A stretch of 64,000 nucleotides of DNA. It comes from Ditylenchus dipsaci (taxonomy: Eukaryota; Nematoda; Chromadorea; Rhabditida; Anguinidae). This document shows positions 57,421-64,000 of this stretch, piece by piece; position 1 is the stretch's first letter, and the number at the start of each line of letters is the position of its first letter. The DNA lies in the NCBI GenBank assembly GCA_004194705.1, contig SADC01000940.1, positions 1 to 64,000 of the forward strand. The letters run 5' to 3'. Position numbers and translations under genes: made by a program. Under the pieces are notes generated by a model, which was given only the letters and a program-made list of their open reading frames with translations, made no database searches and had not been told where the DNA came from.

Positions 57421-58909
57421 CCAACTTAATAGTAGGCCCAGGGCTACTATTAGAGTAAATACGATAACCTTCCATTGTGCCAAGTGAAGTTAGATTGCAA
57501 TTTTATGTTCCAAAATGCACCCACACATGTTAGCTTGAGTTTCACCTAAAAGTATTTTCATCCTGTCTTGATTTAGGAACTTTTAAAGAAATTTCAGATA
57601 TAGCCTGCACATGAATCCATTAGATGTGAAATTCTGCGATGATCATCTTGTTGGATAGGCAACAACCTCAGAATCCTTTTGACACCAAACTTGTAAATAA
57701 AAAAAGATAAAAAAGGGTGTGTATCCATTGGTAGTCGAACCTGTGACCTAGCGCGATGCGTATATAAATCAGAAACCTATGGCAAATGATTTTTTTTAAC
57801 GTAGTAAGCAAAAAATGTTAAAGGTATAGGTCACTTTTTAATGCATTTTATAGCGCTGTCCCTGCTCTACGAGATAGGCTGGAAAGGAAATTTTTTTTGC
57901 AGAACAGACGTTGAGAAAAATATACTTTTTTTTCAATGACTCGGGAAAAGTCGAAAAATAATTTGACGTTTTTTTTCGCTGCAGAACCCTTTTATTTTGA
58001 CATCAGATCCATTAATCAATTGATCTGATGATAAAAAAAAACTTAAACTAAAGTTCTCTCCGGACTTGCTGGCTGCATTTGAATAATAAAAATCAAGCCT
58101 GCTACAAGCCCAAACTATTCAAAAGTAGCCTTTACCGATGTGACGAGAATTTAGATATGTTTCTGAAAAAAATACATTTGAGGTAACGAAGAATTGAACG
58201 TCGAGTAATCAACTGAAGTTCCGTTCTCGATGGCCCGTAATCCCGCACTCACACGCGCAACCACACCCAAACACACAGTCGTGTTCAAAATAAAATTTTG
58301 GGTGTGAGCGCTATCGTGAACGTACCTTAATAGTCTAAATAACATTCGAAAGGGATTAAAAGGAGCAAAAGGGTGTGCAAATATACAGTAGATAGTTTTT
58401 AGATTGTGTCCGAACTTAGATTGTGTACGAATCAGCCTAAAGCACCCAAAACACCTAGAATCTGTCGAAATCAGCCCAAAACGACCGAAAATACCCGAAA
58501 AGAAAACGAAGATTCTCTATCATACATATTATTGTTAGTTGTTGTTGGAATACGTAACTTTCGAATTTTTAGTTATTCAAAGTCATTCAAGTGAATCAAA
58601 GTAAGTAATTCATCCAGAGTAATTCAAAGTAATTCCCTAGTGCAGTGCTTGCATCTGATTGTAACAAATTAACAATAAAGTCATTATCTTCATGTGTCTA
58701 TTGTACTGCAAGTAAAAATGGTAGCTGCGGGCTTTTTCTACTATTGATTCTCTATCTATTATCGTGGATAACAAGCTTTTCTCTGCCCTTTTCACTCTAA
58801 CACTAATCACAGCTAACCCAATGGTTCTTATAAAAAAATTATTAGGTAAATTTCACAATCCACCAGGAGCTAGACCAGTGGAGCAATTCAAGGTGTTTCT
58901 GTCGTCCTC
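57421..58909. other. Gene-free stretch with two tRNA-like repeats
   Basis: 57712-57790 (minus; B-box-like GGTTCGACTACC) and 58178-58260 (minus; A-box-like GGGCCATCGAGAACGGAAC, B-box-like TTCAATTC) look like eroded tRNA-derived repeats. The CTATTAGAGTAAATACGATAA motif is at 57453. The 62-codon frame at 58406 is Pro/Lys/Thr-rich but unsupported. No other gene seen. Confidence 0.4.
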
Positions 58910-59336
58910 TCAATGGCTTATGCAAGTGCTACAGTCATCGTCTTCTATGTTCGAAACAGCAGCGACTTCTTTCTTCGATTTATTGTTCATTTTCTGCAAT
59001 AGTATATGGTCAGGGATTCAATTGAAATCAGTTTTTCACGGAAAAACCAACCCTGATAGCATGCAAACTCCAGATAATCTTGACAGTATATTCACGCTCA
59101 TCCTTGACAATTTCATCGTAGTCAACATCGAGGAACTTGTAGAACTTCTTGCTGTAGTACTGTACTCCAACACAGCCGAAGGAACTTCCGAGACCAGCTT
59201 TCTTAAATGCTTCAGTCACGAAATCACGCACCGTCGTTCCACGAGTGACCTGCAGCTTCGTTGTCTTCAGCTCCTTCCTTTCTCCGTGCTCATTCTTTTC
59301 CGCGTACAGCGTAGCGATAGCTTTGATTTTGAACAT
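58910..59336 (-). CDS. 122-residue conserved-looking protein, two exons, probable downstream operon gene
   Basis: An acceptor TTTTGTTTCAG (to 59352) lies 15 nt before ATG 59336, consistent with trans-splicing. Exon 1 (59336-59052) begins MFKIKAIATLYAEKNEHGER and contains VTRGTTVRDFVTEAFKKAGL and YYSKKFYKFLDVDYDEIV. After a 58-nt intron (59051-58994) exon 2 (58993-58910) adds KMNNKSKKEVAAVSNIEDDD and CSTCISH before TGA. The frame is clean over both exons. Alternating strands and a 'G-T-T-V-R-D-F' helix start are compatible with a small beta-grasp-like domain, but I do not recognise the family. No signal peptide, so likely cytosolic or nuclear. The upstream gene on the same strand ends 224 bp before the acceptor, a nematode-operon-like distance. 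Confidence 0.7.
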
Positions 59337-59576
59337 TTTTAGCAAGAAAAGCTGAAACAAAACATATTAGAGTTTGAGTTTAAAATGACACATTGCTCCA
59401 CTACCAAACAAACTACTAACCCTACTAAACATGAATCTGGTGTCAGAGACTCGTAAGTGCAAAAAAAACATGCGTAGCGGCTCTCCTTAAAATTACGTCG
59501 AATTTTACGCCGCCAAATCATCGCAAGTAAGTCGAAAAAAAAGGGTCGAATGAGCGCGTATAAGTAGCAACCGAAA

Positions 59577-62500
59577 CTATCGTAATTTCTGTGATGAGTC
59601 AAAAAGAAAAAATTTTTTCAAATAAAATTTCAATTCTTCCCTGAACCTAATACCAACCTTTACATTTTTGGCATTTAAAAGTGGATTTTTTGGCTGGCTT
59701 GGCAGCATGACTCTTCTTTCTTTTTCAAATACTGGTTCACACATGTTTTTGGTAATATTACTCATTGACTCTGTTGGCACCATTCGCTCTGTCGGCACAT
59801 CCTGAAAATCGAAAAAATATTCATTATTTTGAGACATAATAATCATATAAATAAATATAATCAACTCTCGATATAACGCGAACCGTGGAGCGATTCTAGC
59901 AAAACAATGTCAGTCAAAATTGGTTGCGGGGGTTATGTCGAGATTCGACCGTATTGCATACAGTTAACTCTCGATTTGATTTCACAGATACCTGAGATTT
60001 GTTCGAGAGTTTGTGGTCTTAACAGAATTCTTTCGATTTCATCAATTAGACTAACGGGCTGACAAATTAGATTAGAAATTTGTCAGATTCTAATTGGCAA
60101 GCGACTGAAAAACAGCTGAAAAAGAATGGCGTTCAGTCTCCAGGGTGTCATATTACCAAAGTTTGACTGTGTAATCTTCAGTTTCTTGGAAAACTGATTA
60201 TACTACCTTCTTGGACTGTGTCACATTGCAGCTGCATTCCTTCTTTTTGGGCACGGTAGAACTGTCTTCGTCGACAATTTTTTGTATAGATTGGTCTCTG
60301 GGCTCGCTCAGCTGACCATTATTGTTGTTTACCACTCCATTAAAAAAGTTTATTCGAACCTGGGGTTGAACAGTAGTTTCTGGCCAGACATTAGAGATTT
60401 CCACCCCATTTTTAGAGGTGTCCACCCATTTGTCCGACCAGTTGTGAGAAGCGTTCTGCCAGTTGTGAGAAGCGTTCTGCCAGTTGTGAGATGTGTCTGA
60501 CCAGTTGTGAGATGTGTCTGGCCAGATGTGAGATGTGTCTGGCCAGTTGTGAAATGTGTCTGGCCAGATGTGAGATGTGTCTGGCCAGTTGTGAGATGTG
60601 TCTGACCAGTTGTGAGATGTGTCTGGCCAGTTGTGAGATGTGTCTGGCCAGTTGTGAGATGTGTCTGACCAGTTGTGAGATGTGTCTGACCAGTTGTGAG
60701 ATGTGTCTGGCCAGTTGTGAGATGTGTCTGGCCAGTTGTTTGCGTTTCTGAGTTCTGGAATTATCTCGGCATCTCGGAAGCTTGGCTTCCGATATTTCAT
60801 TCCGTAAGTGTTGGAGCGGGAAATATCTTGATCCAGCTGGAACTTCGGAGCAATGTCTGCCGGAGGCCGGGAAGATATAAAATTACTGGCCAAGCTGTTG
60901 ACATTAGTATCATAAGAAGCCAGAATATCATCCTGAGTGATGCGCTGGCACTCATTCTCAGCATCTATAAAAATCAAGTTAGAGTGTAATCTTTTAAAAA
61001 TATTAGGTCATTTGAATGTAGTGTTGACCCAGCCCGTAATAATCCAACATCAACTCGGAGGACCAAGGCAAAAATGGTAACCTATTCTAGCCTAGGGTCG
61101 AATAGCTGATAAATTTCACATATAGCTTAAAGGAAATACTCAGTTCTCGGCCGGAGAATTCCGCCAACAACTTTTCGAGTCTCAGTTCGGTTATTCAACC
61201 ACATTCAATCTCAGTGCTACCTTTAAATGATTTTTTCATCTGGACATTCAAACTCTTATTGTGTGTCACACCCGTAAAAAGGTGCACCTCATTGGAGCAG
61301 AACTCTTTCAAAACCTGCTTGATGCGTTTCTTAGCAAACCAACGACGCAGTTCCTGAAAATGTTTTTTTCTTAAAAGAGTGTGAAAACAACTCACAAACT
61401 TGAATACCGTCCACTTTTGACCGGCCAATGAAACGGATTTGACACAGTTTCTACTTGTCTTTTTTAAAACATTCTCTAGTATGACCTTAAAGAAGGGGTG
61501 AAAACTGTTGAGGAGATAGTTTCGTCACAGAAGGATTCTTCCTGTTTTTTTGTTTGTTTTTTAAATGTTGTTTTTCTAGCCATATTTTGTTGGCAACTCC
61601 GTGTTATAATCTGAGGCAAACTTGTGTAGAATTAAAAGTTAGATCAGCATCATCAATATCGAAATTTTTAAATTCCTTCGAAAAATTCCTCAAAGATAGA
61701 AATGAAAAAGGAAAAAACCCCGTCGAAAAAAGGTTGATCAGTCTTCTATTGCAATTTGATTTCAAGGCTGTTTTTGAAGTAATTTAGAAATTCTGATATT
61801 GATGATGCTAATTTAACTTTCAATTATGCACGTGTTTGTCTTAGATTGCTAAATCGAGTTGTCGACTAAATAAACTGAAAACCACACTTGAATAACAAAA
61901 AAACTAGTACTAATTCTTTTGTGCCGAGACTATCTCCTTAACAGCTTTCACCCCTTCTTTCTGCGTTTGCCGTTCGTTTTTCTTGTGATATCACTTTTTT
62001 CCATTAGAAAAAAGTTTGAAAAACATTTTGGGAATACGAAATTATCTTTATCTTATTCAATGCCGCTGCGTTGAAAATCCATGGTTTTTAAAAAAAAACG
62101 GGGTAATTCAAACAATTTTTGAAAAATGATGCAGTAATTTATATTTAATAAACATTTTTTGTTCACAATTTATCGTTTTATGTCAGAAAACATTTTTTCA
62201 GAATATTATCATCAAGTAGAAAGAAATCTGCCCAACCAATTTATATTTGCAAATCTGACAAAAATTAATCAAAAATAAATTACCGATTTGTCAAGAGATA
62301 CTTGATATGTGGCATGATAATTTTTTTGGAGATCAACCAGCGAGACTGCCTCATGTTCACCGTTCAGACTGGCAATACAGTTAAGTAACCTGATTTTTCC
62401 CTGAAAATTATTTTGTTCTGTGTTTTATTGACTCTGCACATAAGTCAAGTTTGACTCACGCACCTTTTTCATCCGTTATTTTTATAACTTTTCCACTGGT

Positions 62501-63901
62501 GAATAGTGGTGTGCACGGGCCTGGTCGGACCCGTTTTTTTAAACACATCTTTCAGCCAGAAAAACATATTATTGTTCTTCTTGATATTCCACGCTATAAA
62601 ATGTAAATTTCGGATAAATTTGGATAAGTCGTCCGAGCCGCGGTTGAAAAACTGAACTGTTTTTTAATTTTTGTTTATAATTTTTGTTCAATTTCTCTAA
62701 ATGTTGATATAGGTTTTGAAGCCTGGAATATCAGTTCAATAACTTATACTTAGGGCCACCATATGTGCTTAAAAATAAGTCCAGGCCGGCCTGATGGGCA
62801 CGCTGTTCACACCGCTACTGGTCAGTCAAAGTTGAAAAGGTGCTGTTATCCCACACGTATTTTTTCTACCTAAGTGTGAGACCAACCTCTAGAATTTTGT
62901 CATTGAAAAGTTTTTTGGCAGGCTGGCTTTTTTCTTTGTAATCACCATTAACGGACACTCGATCTTTTTCAATTGCTGCCGTACAGATTTGTTTAGAGAC
63001 ACGAGCAATTCTCTTTGCCGGAATCTGAACAACCTGAAAACAACAATATCCGGTAACCGTTCACTTAGAGCAATTTATAACATTTATTGATGATCTAAAA
63101 TGAATAACTCAGTTAAAATTGAGCCACCGCCACTTACTTGAACCTGAGCCAAACAACCCCCCCCCCCCAGTCACATCAGCTTGGGCGATCAATCCAATTT
63201 TTACAGTGCGTAGTCGATTTGAATTATGAGAATTACATGTTTACATAAAAATCAAATCTGAAAACTCGAAAAACATTTCAAAATAGACCAAAACTTCCGT
63301 AGTCTTCTGTGGATTTTCAAAAACATATTTTCTACAGTTAAGCTTCTATATTTTGAGACCCTTGGAGTTCGATCCCCAACTGGGTCTCACGCTTTCTTTA
63401 AACATATGGGTTAAAAACTGCTGGAGATCGCACTTTTAGGGGGCCTCACTATATAGAGGATTGACTATGAAAATTTTTGTTGAAAATCCACTGCACCGAG
63501 ACAGTTTGAAAATGATCCAAAAACTATCATTCTTGGTCTCGAAAGATAAAATATTTTTTGCGCATGCAATGGGCGGCCACTTATATGTGAAATATCTCAA
63601 AATTTTTTATATACTACCTTTTTGGAGGGTGCCATATTGGAACAGGCTTTCTTCTTTTTGTTGGACACTGTAGAGTTTTCATTGTCAAAAATTTCTTGCA
63701 TCACCAGATTTCTGGGCTCGATCCCTCGGCTGTTCATGCTACCCACCACTCCAGTGGAACAGGACCTTCGGGTCTTGGGTTTGGGCTGCCTAGAAGTGGC
63801 TGACCAGTTGTTCACATCGATGCTGCATTCTTTCGTTTCAAGCACTGTGTAGGCGCTGTCGAAAAATTCTTCCATAATTAAACCTCTGGACTTTGTAATT
63901 T
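59577..63901 (-). CDS. Eight-exon unknown protein with W-(P/S)-D-T-S-H-N heptad array; 5' end beyond the window
   Basis: Exons on the minus strand: 63901-63618, 63033-62887, 62400-62284, 61485-61396, 61353-61221, 60964-60207, 59801-59658, 59588-59577 (K-L-R-stop). Introns are GT-AG. All joints are phase 0 except the one before 60964 (phase 1), and the frame stays open for about 560 residues, so the model is sound. The long exon holds about 15 copies of a seven-residue unit with one Trp each (60414-60740), then EPRDQSIQKIVDEDSSTV and a Lys/Cys end. That end resembles the end of exon 1 (GVVGSMNSRGIEPRNLV...STVSNKKKKACSN...PSKK), and the exons after each (63033, 59801) also correspond, so a two-exon block was duplicated. 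Lysine-rich, no signal peptide. Possibly nuclear; function unknown. Acceptor TATTTAG at 63902 may be an internal exon start. Confidence 0.65.
59859..59951. repeat. Short pogo-like inverted pair in an intron
   Basis: AACTCTCGATATAACGCGAA and GGGGGTTATGTCGAGATTCG face each other, and another ACAGTTAACTCTCGATTTGA follows at 59961. The 'CTCGATATAACG' style is common at pogo/Tigger ends. Confidence 0.45.
60414..60740. repeat. 21-bp tandem repeat encoding the heptad array
   Basis: About 15 copies of GATGTGTCTGGCCAGTTGTGA (minus-strand coding), identical or within 1-3 bases. Variants create P/S, N/I and QNA units. Length is an exact multiple of three throughout, so the array has been kept in frame. 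This argues for an expressed protein. Confidence 0.85.
61490..61961. repeat. Fold-back filling an intron
   Basis: Arms AAGAAGGGGTGAAAACTGTT / AACAGCTTTCACCCCTTCTT plus GGAGATAGTTTCG / CGAGACTATCTCC. It ends 4 bp before the exon start at 61485, so the weak acceptor TTTAAG lies at its edge. An element insertion may have supplied or damaged this splice site. Confidence 0.65.
62496..62825. mobile_element. Probable hAT-type MITE in an intron
   Basis: Ends TAGTGGTGTGCACGGGCC (62504) / GCACGCTGTTCACACCGCTA (to 62817) are imperfect inverses. The flanking octamers CTGGTGAA and CTGGTCAG agree at 6 of 8 positions, as expected for an aged duplication. Internal GGTCGGACC / CCAGGCCGGCC words are GC-rich like the other hAT-type cores. 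Confidence 0.6.
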
Positions 63902-64000
63902 CTAAATACCATATTCGTTTTGTAATAAATACCATTTCCAAAACCCGGTAATCTTTTTTTTTTTTTTTTGCATTTTCGACTTGAGTTTGGATATCACTTT
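63902..64000. other. Right window edge
   Basis: Upstream intron or leader of the minus-strand gene, containing a 16-17 T run. The frame stays open to 63941 but no better start is visible. Confidence 0.5.

Noticed and set aside
58764..59342. 192-codon plus-strand frame
   Set aside because: It is antisense to the two-exon minus-strand gene, which has acceptor, donor and a cleaner frame.
60282..60989. Plus-strand frames rich in C-E-M-C-L-A
   Set aside because: Antisense shadow of the Trp heptad array, which is supported by splice sites on the minus strand.

Overview
The window looks like nuclear DNA of a small-genome animal, most likely a nematode. It is AT-rich, the introns I can define in genes are often 40-50 nt, 3' splice sites read TTTTCAG or TATTTAG, several start codons sit a few bases after a splice-acceptor-like site (as in trans-splicing), and the two genes at the right end are about 220 bp apart on one strand. 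A SURF4 (sft-4) remnant and a C-type-lectin exon fit an animal host. The taxon is an inference. Gene density is low, and most of the window is mobile DNA and fold-back repeats.

The centrepiece is a 15.8-kb near-perfect palindrome (17461-33280). It is flanked by a 6-bp target duplication (AATGAC) and bounded at both ends by AGTAGTATAGTACCCCC. Each ~7.9-kb arm carries the same half of a Polinton/Maverick-type element. Reading outward, each arm has an A32/FtsK-like packaging ATPase, a small ORF overlapping it by ATGA, and a protein-primed family B DNA polymerase. A heat-shock-element promoter with a TATA-like box stands directly in front of the polymerase. Towards the centre each arm has a ~700-bp array of the 10-bp unit GTGGGACCAT, and the axis is a ~130-bp spacer. 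Integrase, protease and capsid genes were not found. The structure resembles a symmetric 'same end twice' genome of a linear protein-primed replicon that integrated as a unit. A divergent relative is cut by the left window edge (1-901).

Left of the palindrome lie a C-type-lectin exon with a frameshift (3.3-3.7 kb), a zinc-finger pseudogene with one finger per 90-nt exon (9.2-9.6 kb), a decayed proline-rich multi-exon gene (13.9-14.5 kb) and a secreted helical protein of about four repeats (15.2-17.4 kb). The palindrome inserted 11 bp after the stop codon of that last gene. Right of it lie a two-exon secreted cysteine-rich peptide gene whose 2.8-kb intron houses a Ulp1/C48-bearing transposon (39.9-42.9 kb), a small secreted protein gene with two A-run frameshifts (48.2-48.7 kb), the SURF4 remnant (51.1-51.6 kb), and a probable two-gene minus-strand cluster (63.9-58.9 kb). 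The cluster holds an eight-exon gene with a W-(P/S)-D-T-S-H-N heptad array and a small conserved-looking protein.

Between these are non-autonomous hAT elements with exact 8-bp target duplications and low-complexity GC-rich cores (1339-2341, 7543-8869, 56395-56697; probably 62504-62817), a Tc1/mariner-type MITE (49383-50056), many fold-back repeats and several tRNA-like (SINE-like) repeats. Nearly every long reading frame is broken by single-base indels, often in homopolymers. This means either general decay or residual long-read error, and it limits the intact-versus-pseudogene calls below.
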